From: JBLUOA01 sp048060095
GTDB lineage: Bacteria > Pseudomonadota > Alphaproteobacteria > Rhodobacterales > Rhodobacteraceae
Direction: 5' to 3'
NCBI RefSeq assembly: GCF_048060095.1
Contig: NZ_JBLUOA010000001.1
Location: 1,674,001-1,738,000, forward strand
Length of the DNA: 64,000 nt
Numbering within the stretch: the stretch's first letter is position 1; each line of letters starts with the position of its first letter. The translations under genes and the position numbers were made by a program. The notes below the pieces were generated by a model. That model made no database searches and was not told the DNA's origin. It saw nothing but the letters and a program-made list of their open reading frames with translations. This document shows positions 17,316 through 24,521 of the stretch, piece by piece.

Positions 17316-17755
17316 TAACGCCCCCTTAGATGTTCCACCAAAGCATCTATCGCGAGTATGTATCCGTGCGGTCCGAAACCACATATCTGACCGATTGCCA
17401 CACGTGCGACATGGGATTCATGTCGAAACGTTTCGCGCGCGTGGATATTTGAAAGGTGCAGTTCGACAAGCGGCAGCGACACTGACGCCACCGCATCCAT
17501 CAAGGCAATCGATGTATGGGAATATGCACCGGCGTTCAGGATCAGGCCATCATGCGTTCCGCGTGCCTCATGGATGTGATCGATCAGAACGCCTTCGTGG
17601 TTCGACTGAACCGCCGTCAGCGTCGCGCCAAGCGTTTTGGCATGGGCAACTGACCGTTCCTCAATCTCTGCAAGCGTCGTGGTGCCGTAGACATCGGTCT
17701 GACGGGTTCCTAGCAAATTCAGATTTGGACCATTCAGCAGCAAGAGCGACGGCAT
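17315..17755 (-). CDS. aroQ: 3-dehydroquinate dehydratase, type II
   Basis: Dehydrates 3-dehydroquinate to 3-dehydroshikimate in the shikimate pathway; 146 residues, the normal size of the dodecameric type II enzyme. The N-terminal LLLNGPNLNLLGTRQTDVYG contains the substrate-loop Asn, Arg and the catalytic Tyr; NAGAYSHTSIALMDA and VELHLSNIHARETFRH are the other signatures, the last carrying the catalytic His. The start at 17755 has AAGGGA upstream; the longer frame to 17887 is non-coding in character. The final TAG overlaps the GTG of the LuxR gene by one base. Confidence 0.96.
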   Translation of the reverse strand: MPSLLLLNGPNLNLLGTRQTDVYGTTTLAEIEERSVAHAKTLGATLTAVQSNHEGVLIDHIHEARGTHDGLILNAGAYSHTSIALMDAVASVSLPLVELHLSNIHARETFRHESHVARVAIGQICGFGPHGYILAIDALVEHLRGR

Positions 17756-17924
17756 GGAATATCCCTTTGATTTCTGAACCTTTCTAGCCAAAGTGACCCG
17801 GAGTTGTCGAGATACCGAACAGCTCCGCCAATGATTGACGTAAATATGTTGTGTGGGGACTTGCGTTTTCGGCAGGGATTTGCGCAAAGGCGTTGTTTTC
17901 CTGGTTTCTAGGTGTATTTAGAAG

Positions 17925-17948
17925 TTACATAATATGTATTATACGTAA
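17925..17948. promoter_or_regulatory. AT-rich dyad, possible operator
   Basis: A core ATAATATGTATTAT (ATAATA, TG, TATTAT) is flanked by TTAC on the left and GTAA on the right, giving an almost symmetric 24-bp element in otherwise GC-rich DNA. It sits between divergent aroQ-luxR and the one-carbon cluster, where a regulator of either unit could bind. Confidence 0.45.
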
Positions 17949-17982
17949 TTCAGATACGCCATGAGCGCCTCCAATAAACATG

Positions 17983-17997
17983 ATGAACAACGTTCAT
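17983..17997. promoter_or_regulatory. Inverted repeat ATGAAC-N3-GTTCAT, possible operator
   Basis: A perfect 6-3-6 inverted repeat lies 58 bases to the right of the AT-rich dyad and 140 bases before the first gene of the one-carbon cluster. No regulator can be assigned. The remainder of the 17756-18136 gap holds no supported gene. Confidence 0.4.
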
Positions 17998-18136
17998 TTG
18001 CACCAGTCCCTACTCAGACCGTATATCCCTGCATAGTGGCTCAACGTCGCTCCGAACGCGCCTTGTGTCGAAAATCGACGCAAACGACACCCACAGCGCG
18101 CGTAAAAGCAAACGCAGAGGAAGAGGAATCAGCTTG

Positions 18137-18436
18137 ATGCACGACGTGACGATCGTTTACTGGCGCGACATCCCGGCACAAGTCATCGTCGGCAAGGGCC
18201 GTCGCGGATCCAAGGTGCAGTTGCCAGAACGGTTTGAACAAGCGATCGACCGCGCGGCAATGAAGGTGAATGCAAAAGATGCAGACGCCTATCTGGCCGA
18301 GTGGCGCAAGGCCGCCCCCTTCCCCGTTGATGGTGACGATCCAGCCGAAGTTGCAGCAAAAGAAGCAGCCCGACTGGAAACTGAGTATGATCACGACCGG
18401 ATCAAGGCGTTGATCGCAAACGACGGATGGGCCTGA
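18137..18436 (+). CDS. PF13769-type small protein (annotated elsewhere as virulence factor)
   Basis: A 99-residue soluble protein beginning MHDVTIVYWRDIPAQVIVGKG, which I recognise as the family labelled 'virulence factor' in databases. The family is common beside methylene-THF reductase genes in Rhodobacterales, and here too the next gene is a MetF-like reductase. There is no signal peptide, and the only recognisable feature is the conserved N-terminal half with RRGSKVQLPERFEQAIDRAAM. The virulence label has no support in this sequence; a role as partner or subunit of the reductase or corrinoid methyl transfer is inferred from position. Start 18137 follows an AGAGGAA ribosome site. Confidence 0.75.
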   Translation: MHDVTIVYWRDIPAQVIVGKGRRGSKVQLPERFEQAIDRAAMKVNAKDADAYLAEWRKAAPFPVDGDDPAEVAAKEAARLETEYDHDRIKALIANDGWA

Positions 18437-18462
18437 TCCCACCGTCTGTGAAGGAAGCGTTG

Positions 18463-19395
18463 ATGGCACTTTTGCAGTTCAAGAAGAAGACCACGGAAAC
18501 CGGGCCAAAGCCCGTGAACCCTGCGGTTGAAGCATTCCTTGACGGATATTCGATTGAGGTTATGCCGCGAACCGCTGAAAAGATTGAAGATTTCCGCGAT
18601 CTGCTGCCCGCCGGCACCCGCGTCTATGTCGCCCATATCGAAGGCACGCCGATTGACGATATGGTGGCGACCGCCAAGCGACTGGCCGCCGAAGGTTTCC
18701 GCGTGATGCCGCATTTCCCAGCGCGGATCATCAAGGATGCCGCGACCCTCAATGACTGGATTTCGCGCTATCAGGGCGAAGCCGGCGTTGATCAGGCGCT
18801 ACTGCTTGCCGGTGGTGTCGACAAACCACATGGCGACTTCCACAGCTCAATGCAGTTGCTTGAAACCGGGCTGTTTGACAAAGCCGGTTTCACACGCCTT
18901 CACGTCGCCGGCCACCCCGAAGGCAATAAGGACATCGACCCCGACGGTTCTGATAAAAATGTAATGGATGCAGTGCGCTGGAAACAATCCTTCAACGAAC
19001 GTACCGACGCGGACATGGCGCTCGCCACGCAGTTTTGTTTTGAGGCCGCTCCGGTCATCAAATGGGCCGATGCCCTCAAAGACGCGGGCGTCGATCTGCC
19101 GATCCATATTGGCGTTGCAGGTCCGGCAAAGCTGCAAACGCTCATCAAGTTCTCAATCGCGTGCGGTGTCGGCGCGAGCCTTCGTGTCCTGCAAAAACGC
19201 GCGAAGGATGTCACCAAGCTGTTGCTGCCGTTTGAACCGGATCAGTTCATCACCGATCTGGCCGAACACAAGGCTGCACACCCCGATTTCAACATCGAAC
19301 GCGTCCATTTCTTCCCGCTTGGCGGGATCAAGACCAATGCGAACTGGGCAATCGAAAACGGCGGGTCGTCCGCCCTGCCCGCCAATCAACAATAA
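18463..19395 (+). CDS. Methylenetetrahydrofolate reductase-like protein (MetF family)
   Basis: FAD-dependent TIM-barrel protein of the MetF family (310 residues), interconverting methyl-THF and methylene-THF. Supporting segments are YSIEVMPRTAEKIEDF at the start of the barrel, GFRVMPHFPARII, LLLAGGVDKPHGDFHSSMQLLETG, and ATQFCFEAAPVIKWADALKDAGVDLPIHIGVAG. In a catabolic cluster it would run in the oxidative direction, turning methyl-THF from the corrinoid methyltransferase into methylene-THF. The ATG at 18463 has AAGGA at proper spacing; an earlier ATG at 18427 would overlap the preceding gene. This may be distinct from a biosynthetic metF elsewhere. Confidence 0.88.
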   Translation: MALLQFKKKTTETGPKPVNPAVEAFLDGYSIEVMPRTAEKIEDFRDLLPAGTRVYVAHIEGTPIDDMVATAKRLAAEGFRVMPHFPARIIKDAATLNDWISRYQGEAGVDQALLLAGGVDKPHGDFHSSMQLLETGLFDKAGFTRLHVAGHPEGNKDIDPDGSDKNVMDAVRWKQSFNERTDADMALATQFCFEAAPVIKWADALKDAGVDLPIHIGVAGPAKLQTLIKFSIACGVGASLRVLQKRAKDVTKLLLPFEPDQFITDLAEHKAAHPDFNIERVHFFPLGGIKTNANWAIENGGSSALPANQQ

Positions 19396-19425
19396 GGCCA
19401 CAGGCCCAAGCACAAGGCACCACCC

Positions 19426-20382
19426 ATGACCCGTACCGTTGTAGAGAGCAAGACCAAGACCGCAGTCATCGGATTTGACGAACCCTTCTGTGTGATTGGT
19501 GAGCGGATCAACCCGACGGGCCGCAAGAAACTCGCGGCGGAGCTTGAGGCTGGCGATTTTTCAACCGTTGAAAAAGATGCGCTGGAACAGGTGGCGTGCG
19601 GCGCGACAATGCTCGATATCAACGCGGGTGTCGTCTATAACTCCAACCCCAATCCGAACGAAACCGAACCGCCCTTGATGCGAAAAATTGTTGATCTAGT
19701 TCAAGGGCTTGTGGACATTCCTTTATGTATCGATTCAAGTGTCCCCGGCGCGCTGGAGGCTGGGCTTGAGGCGTGCGAAGGCCGCCCGCTTCTTAACTCC
19801 GTCACGGGGGAAGAGGATCGACTGGAACTCGTCCTGCCGTTGGTGAAGAAATATAATGTTCCAGTCGTCGCGATCTCGAACGACGACACGGGCATCTCGG
19901 AAGACCCCGATGTGCGCTTTGCGGTCGCGAAGAAAATCGTTGAGCGGGCCGCCGATTTCGGCATTCCGGCGCATGACATTGTTGTTGACCCGCTCGTCAT
20001 GCCTGTCGGCGCGATGGGCACGGCGGGTCGCCAGGTCTTTACCCTCGTGCGGAAACTGCGCGATGAGCTGGGCGTCAACACGACTTGCGGCGCATCCAAC
20101 ATCAGCTTCGGCCTGCCGAACCGTCACGGCATCAACGCGGCGTTCCTGCCGATGGCGATTGCGTCCGGCATGACCAGCGCGATCATGAACCCCGTCCGTC
20201 AGGTTGAGATGGAGGCGATCAAGGCCGCCAATTTCCTGATGAACAATGACGCCAACGGAGGCAACTGGATCCGCTTTGCCAAGGTGCTTGAAGCGACGGC
20301 AGATGGCACAAGCTTTGCCGACGCATCCCGCGCCGGGGCCGAGGCCAATCCGGCAGGACGTCGGCGCCGCCGCCGCGGCTAA
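19426..20382 (+). CDS. Methyltetrahydrofolate:corrinoid methyltransferase (AcsE/MtvA-like)
   Basis: Pterin-binding TIM-barrel methyltransferase (318 residues) that moves a methyl group between a corrinoid protein and tetrahydrofolate. The pterin-binding signatures are visible: FCVIGERINPTGRKKL at residues 21-36, ATMLDINAGVVYNSNPN, PLCIDSSVPGALEAGL and NTTCGASNISFGLPNR. The enzyme lacks the cobalamin domain of MetH, so it needs a separate corrinoid protein. It follows the MetF-like gene by 30 bases. The C-terminus ends AGRRRRRRG, a six-Arg tail also seen, with different codons, on the ASKHA protein at 22408-24459. Confidence 0.92.
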   Translation: MTRTVVESKTKTAVIGFDEPFCVIGERINPTGRKKLAAELEAGDFSTVEKDALEQVACGATMLDINAGVVYNSNPNPNETEPPLMRKIVDLVQGLVDIPLCIDSSVPGALEAGLEACEGRPLLNSVTGEEDRLELVLPLVKKYNVPVVAISNDDTGISEDPDVRFAVAKKIVERAADFGIPAHDIVVDPLVMPVGAMGTAGRQVFTLVRKLRDELGVNTTCGASNISFGLPNRHGINAAFLPMAIASGMTSAIMNPVRQVEMEAIKAANFLMNNDANGGNWIRFAKVLEATADGTSFADASRAGAEANPAGRRRRRRG

Positions 20383-20408
20383 TCTGGCCAAAACCTAGCG
20401 AAAAGCGG

Positions 20409-20440
20409 ACATGCCCTTTTGGGCATGTTAAGCATATATT
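20409..20440 (+). terminator. Hairpin after the methyltransferase gene
   Basis: ACATGCCC and GGGCATGT form an 8-bp stem with a TTTT loop; the following bases are A/T-rich (TAAGCATATATTTT) but not a clean T run. Probable weak terminator of the first part of the one-carbon cluster. Confidence 0.55.
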
Positions 20441-20550
20441 TTGCAACACTCTCTACGGAACGGTAGCCCGACAAAATTTATTGGGATACAATTTTAGTTC
20501 GTTCCACTAGCTTCACGGCAATGAAAAAAAGTATCAGCGCGAGGTTCCGC

Positions 20551-21162
20551 ATGAGTGTTTTTGGTAAGATTTTGCTAGGTGTTGGCGTCTGCACGCTCGC
20601 CGCTTGTAGCGGGGGTTCTTTCGAAACGAACTACGCCCCGCTTTCCTCCGATACATCCCGAAACTGGCGCGTGGCATCCGTAAGTGTGACCGTGCCAAAC
20701 ACCCTGACGGTGACTGAGGCGAACAGTTATGCACCCGAAGCCGACATCGTCTGGCGCGGTGAACCAGCTGGCGACCGCTATGCGCAGGTCGACGCCATTA
20801 TCACCGAAGCCGCGACCGCTGGCGCATCTGGATTGCGCGGCAGCAAGCCGGTGAACCTGGTTATCGAAGTGGCTGAGTTCCACGCGCTGACGCAAAAAAC
20901 CCGCTACGGTGTCGAAAACGCCGGCGTCCACAATATCGCCTTCACCGCGCAGGTCCTTGATGCCCGCACCGGCGCACCGCTGACCCCGCCCTCGCCGATC
21001 CAAGCCGACCTGGTCGCCTATTCCGGTCAGCAAGCGATTGAGGCTGAGGCCGAGGGCAACACCCAACGTGTGCGCATCGTCAAACATGTTACGAAAGTGA
21101 TTGCAGGATGGCTGGGCGCAGGCCCGGATGTCCGCGGATCTTTCCTACGGCGGGGTCGTTGA
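20551..21162 (+). CDS. DUF6778-like lipoprotein
   Basis: Predicted lipoprotein of 203 residues: the basic start, a hydrophobic stretch FGKILLGVGVCTL and the lipobox LAAC place the acylated Cys about 18 residues in. The mature part begins SGGSFETNYAP and contains a conserved-looking ASVSVTVPNTLTVTEANSYAPEADIVWRGEP segment; it resembles the family DUF6778 of Rhodobacterales. Function is unknown. The ATG at 20551 is preceded by GAGG at good spacing; an in-frame ATG at 20521 lacks a ribosome site. It has its own downstream terminator at 21196. Confidence 0.75.
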   Translation: MSVFGKILLGVGVCTLAACSGGSFETNYAPLSSDTSRNWRVASVSVTVPNTLTVTEANSYAPEADIVWRGEPAGDRYAQVDAIITEAATAGASGLRGSKPVNLVIEVAEFHALTQKTRYGVENAGVHNIAFTAQVLDARTGAPLTPPSPIQADLVAYSGQQAIEAEAEGNTQRVRIVKHVTKVIAGWLGAGPDVRGSFLRRGR

Positions 21163-21195
21163 GGGTCCCTGCTCGCTCCCTCCCCCTTAGCCTTG

Positions 21196-21225
21196 AAGGA
21201 GAGCCCTCGCGGGCTCTCCTTTTTT
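21196..21225 (+). terminator. Intrinsic terminator
   Basis: AGGAGAGCCC and GGGCTCTCCT pair perfectly around TCGC and are followed by a T run. It ends transcription of the lipoprotein gene and faces the convergent cytochrome gene. Confidence 0.88.
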
Positions 21226-21242
21226 CATGCGGTGGCGGTTGA

Positions 21243-21803
21243 TTACTCCATCATCGCCATGCCGATCCCGTCGGTGGTAAAGATGTAATCCTCACCGCCA
21301 GCACCGGAATGGCAAGCGATACAGCCCGCGTCGGCGCCCTTGGCGACACGTCCGGCCAATTGCATCCCGGCAGGGTTTTTGTCGAGCGTTCCGTCAGGCA
21401 GATATTTCACCCAGAACCAATCCTGATTGTCCGCGTCAAATCCTTCCTCGCGTTGGAACATCACGGTAAGTGCGCCCAAATGCGTGGCGGGATCGGCCAA
21501 CACCTCGTCAATGCTGACGCCTTCGGGGCCGTAATTGCGCTTAACGATCAGCGTCCCGGTATGCCCGTCAACGGTCGCGCTTGAATAGAAGGTTTCAAGC
21601 ATCATGCCGTGCGGCTCCACCCCCTCGTAAGGGAACGATTGGATCGCGCCTTCACCGACCAATTTGTTTTCCGTCATGACCTGCCAAAGAAGTGCGGCGT
21701 ATTCGGCGTCGGCCTCGGTGCCAAACGGCGCATCCTGCGCGGCGGCCGGGCTTGCGGTCGTAAGTGCCAACGCAACAGCACCTGCAATATACAATCTTTT
21801 CAT
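21243..21803 (-). CDS. Cytochrome P460 family haem protein
   Basis: Periplasmic 186-residue protein with a clear signal peptide (MKRLYIAGAVALALTTASPAAAQ). A single c-type haem site CIACH lies near residue 163, and the preceding WFWVKYLPDGTL and AGRVAKGADAGCIACHSGAGGEDYIFT match the cytochrome P460 domain. True P460 enzymes cross-link a Lys to the haem and oxidise hydroxylamine; relatives (cytochrome c'-beta) bind NO without the cross-link. Which applies cannot be decided by eye. The gene is opposite in direction to the one-carbon genes around it. A good ribosome site GGGAGA precedes the ATG. Confidence 0.8.
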   Translation of the reverse strand: MKRLYIAGAVALALTTASPAAAQDAPFGTEADAEYAALLWQVMTENKLVGEGAIQSFPYEGVEPHGMMLETFYSSATVDGHTGTLIVKRNYGPEGVSIDEVLADPATHLGALTVMFQREEGFDADNQDWFWVKYLPDGTLDKNPAGMQLAGRVAKGADAGCIACHSGAGGEDYIFTTDGIGMAMME

Positions 21804-21982
21804 TGTCCATCTCCCTTTTCGTTGCTGTGTCTGTGGCTACATGCGGCCAGAGTAGTCGAATTTCCGCGCACGCCGTTTCAACTCTCAATCACCATGAGGT
21901 GACACGATGGCATCCAAGATGATTGGACAGACAGCGCAGACCGCGTGACACTCTGAATCACCCAATCCCGGAGGAATCCTTC

Positions 21983-22297
21983 TTGCGCACCTGCCTTGCC
22001 TTCATCGCGACGCTCGTCCTGCCCGCCTCGGCGTTCGCTGAGGGTGTTTGCGTGACCAACGGGTCGGAACACGATTATCTCTTCGCCGCCGAGGCAACCG
22101 GCGCCGACCGGATCACCGCCCCGCTTGCCCCCGGCGAAATCCTGTGCGCGGACGGTGAAGACGGCGGCGTGGTCAGTGTTTTTGAATCCGCAGACGTGCT
22201 CGAAGGATGCTCCCGTCTTGTTGCGCCGGGCGAGGCCGACACGCTGTTCGCCTACGCCGAATTCGACCGTTGCGCTTGGGCCTCAAATACCAACTGA
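21983..22297 (+). CDS. Small secreted protein with four cysteines, unknown function
   Basis: A 104-residue product starting at TTG 21983, which has a near-perfect ribosome site GGAGGAA seven bases upstream; the N-terminus then reads MRTCLAFIATLVLPASAFAE, a signal peptide cleaved after AFA. The mature part has four Cys (in GVCVTNG, EILCADG, EGCSRLV and DRCAWA), enough for two disulfides, and a compact all-beta character. I do not recognise a family. It is divergent from the P460 gene, with a 179-base promoter region between them, and is followed by the ASKHA gene 110 bases downstream. Confidence 0.65.
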   Translation: MRTCLAFIATLVLPASAFAEGVCVTNGSEHDYLFAAEATGADRITAPLAPGEILCADGEDGGVVSVFESADVLEGCSRLVAPGEADTLFAYAEFDRCAWASNTN

Positions 22298-22407
22298 TCC
22301 GCCCCCTGCCCCAATCTGCCGGAGATCGACCGCTAAGCGACGCCTTCCGCCATTGCAACCGCCGTGCTGGCCTATAGAAACGGGGCAGCAGAAGGAAAGG
22401 TGCGCGC

Positions 22408-24459
22408 ATGGCTGATTCCGATCCCCTCGTGGTCTTCACCCCGTCCGGCAAACGTGGGCGGTTTCCTGTTGGCACACCCATCCTGACCGCCGCGCGTCAG
22501 CTTGGCGTTGATCTGGACAGCGTATGCGGCGGGCGCGGAATCTGTTCGAAATGCCAGATCACTCCGTCTTATGGCGAGTTTTCGAAACATGGTGTCACAG
22601 TCGCCGACGACGCCCTCACCGAATGGAACGCGGTTGAGCAGCGCTACGAAGACAAGCGCGGCCTGAAGAAAGGTCGCCGCCTCGGCTGTCAGGCCGCCGT
22701 GCAAAGCGACGTGGTGATCGATGTGCCCGCCGAAAGCCAGGTGCACAAACAGGTCGTCCGCAAACGGGCAGAGGCGCGGGATATCGTCATGAACGCCTCC
22801 ACCCGGCTTTATTACGTCGAGGTGGCCGAGCCGGACATGCACGACCCCTCTGGCGATCTTGAACGCTTGGTCAATGCCCTTGAAAAACAATGGCAGATCG
22901 AAGGTGTCCGTGCAGACCTCCACGTGCTGCAGACAATGCAGCCGATCCTGCGCAAGGGCGAATGGAAAGTCACCGTCGCCGTCCACCTCGGCGACGCGGT
23001 CACGCCGCCCCGCATCATGCACGTCTGGCCCGGCTTTTTTGAAGGGCCGCTATACGGCCTCGCCGTCGATCTCGGCTCCACCACCATCGCGGCGCATCTC
23101 TGCTCTCTCGACACGGGCGAAGTCATCGCGTCCTCCGGCATCATGAACCCGCAGATCCGTTTTGGCGAAGACCTGATGAGCCGCGTCAGCTATTCCATGA
23201 TGAACCCCGGCGGCGCTGCCGAAATGACCGCCGCCGTGCGCGAAGGGATGAACGCGCTGTTCGACCAGATCGCGGAGGAGGCCGGGATCGACAAGGCGAT
23301 GATCGTCGACGCGGTGTTTGTCTGCAATCCGGTCATGCACCACCTTTTCCTAGGCATCGACCCGTTTGAACTGGGCCAAGCACCATTCGCGCTCACCACC
23401 TCGGACGCGCTACACCTGCGCGCGGCGGAGCTTGATTTGACAATCCACCCAGCCGCCCGCGCCTACATCCTGCCCTGCATCGCGGGCCATGTGGGTGCGG
23501 ACGCCGCCGCCGTTGCCCTGTCCGAAGCGCCTGATGAATCCGAAGACCTCGTGCTCGTCGTCGATGTTGGCACCAACGCGGAAATCCTATTGGGGAATAC
23601 CGAAAAGGTGCTTGCCTGCTCCTCCCCCACTGGCCCAGCCTTTGAGGGTGCGCAAATCAGCTCCGGCCAACGCGCCGCGCCGGGGGCGATTGAGAGGGTT
23701 GAGATTGACCCGGTCACCAAAGCGCCCCGCTTCAAGGTCATCGGCTCTGACCTCTGGTCAGACGATCCAGCCTTCGCCAATGAAATCGCCACGACCGGGA
23801 TCACCGGCATCTGCGGCTCCGGCATCATCGAAATGGTCGCCGAAATGCGCATCGCGGGCATCGTCGACGGCCCCGGCCTGATCGGCAGCCCGGAACAGAC
23901 CGGATCAGACCGCTGCTTCCTCGACGGCCGCACCTATTCCTATCTCGTCTGGGATGGCAGCGAGGATGGCGGCCCGAAAATCACCGTCACCAACCGCGAC
24001 ATCCGCGAAATCCAGATGGCGAAGGCCGCGCTCTACTCCGGTGCGCGCCTGCTTATGGACAAGTTCGGCGTGGACACCGTTGAACGCATCGTTCTTGCGG
24101 GAGCCTTCGGCGCGCATATCAGCCCGAAACACGCGATGGTGCTTGGTATGATCCCCGACTGCCCGCTTGAAAAAGTCACAAGCGCCGGCAATGCCGCCGG
24201 CACCGGCGCGCGCATCGCCCTGCTGAACACGGAATCCCGCACCCAGATCGAAGAGACCGTCCGCAAAATCCACAAGATCGAAACCGCGATAGAGCCGCGC
24301 TTTCAGGAACACTTCGTCAACGCCAGCAACATCCCGAATTCGGTCGAGCCGTTCCCCATCCTCGGCACAGTCGTCACCCTGCCCGACGTGAACTTCAACG
24401 CCGGAGATGGCGGGGACGGAGAAGAAGGCGGTCGGAGGAGACGGCGGCGGCGGGGGTGA
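22408..24459 (+). CDS. Corrinoid-reactivating ASKHA/ferredoxin protein (RACo/RamA-like)
   Basis: A 683-residue protein that reductively reactivates oxidised Co(II) corrinoids using ATP. The N-terminal 2Fe-2S ferredoxin domain has Cys40, Cys46, Cys49 and Cys94 (CX5CX2C...C). A linker follows, and the C-terminal half is an ASKHA ATPase with AVDLGSTTIAAHLC near 220, VVDVGTNAEILLGN near 390 and VLAGAFGAHISPKHA near 560. Corrinoid methyl transfer systems need such a protein because Co(I) is occasionally oxidised. It lies in the same cluster as the methyl-THF:corrinoid methyltransferase. The C-terminus ends GGRRRRRRRG (seven Arg). The ribosome site AAGGAAAGG is strong. Confidence 0.92.
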   Translation: MADSDPLVVFTPSGKRGRFPVGTPILTAARQLGVDLDSVCGGRGICSKCQITPSYGEFSKHGVTVADDALTEWNAVEQRYEDKRGLKKGRRLGCQAAVQSDVVIDVPAESQVHKQVVRKRAEARDIVMNASTRLYYVEVAEPDMHDPSGDLERLVNALEKQWQIEGVRADLHVLQTMQPILRKGEWKVTVAVHLGDAVTPPRIMHVWPGFFEGPLYGLAVDLGSTTIAAHLCSLDTGEVIASSGIMNPQIRFGEDLMSRVSYSMMNPGGAAEMTAAVREGMNALFDQIAEEAGIDKAMIVDAVFVCNPVMHHLFLGIDPFELGQAPFALTTSDALHLRAAELDLTIHPAARAYILPCIAGHVGADAAAVALSEAPDESEDLVLVVDVGTNAEILLGNTEKVLACSSPTGPAFEGAQISSGQRAAPGAIERVEIDPVTKAPRFKVIGSDLWSDDPAFANEIATTGITGICGSGIIEMVAEMRIAGIVDGPGLIGSPEQTGSDRCFLDGRTYSYLVWDGSEDGGPKITVTNRDIREIQMAKAALYSGARLLMDKFGVDTVERIVLAGAFGAHISPKHAMVLGMIPDCPLEKVTSAGNAAGTGARIALLNTESRTQIEETVRKIHKIETAIEPRFQEHFVNASNIPNSVEPFPILGTVVTLPDVNFNAGDGGDGEEGGRRRRRRRG

Positions 24460-24521
24460 GATTGGGGCTGGTTGGTTGGGTGTCTTGCCCGACCGCACCG
24501 CCCACTAAAACAATCAGCAGA

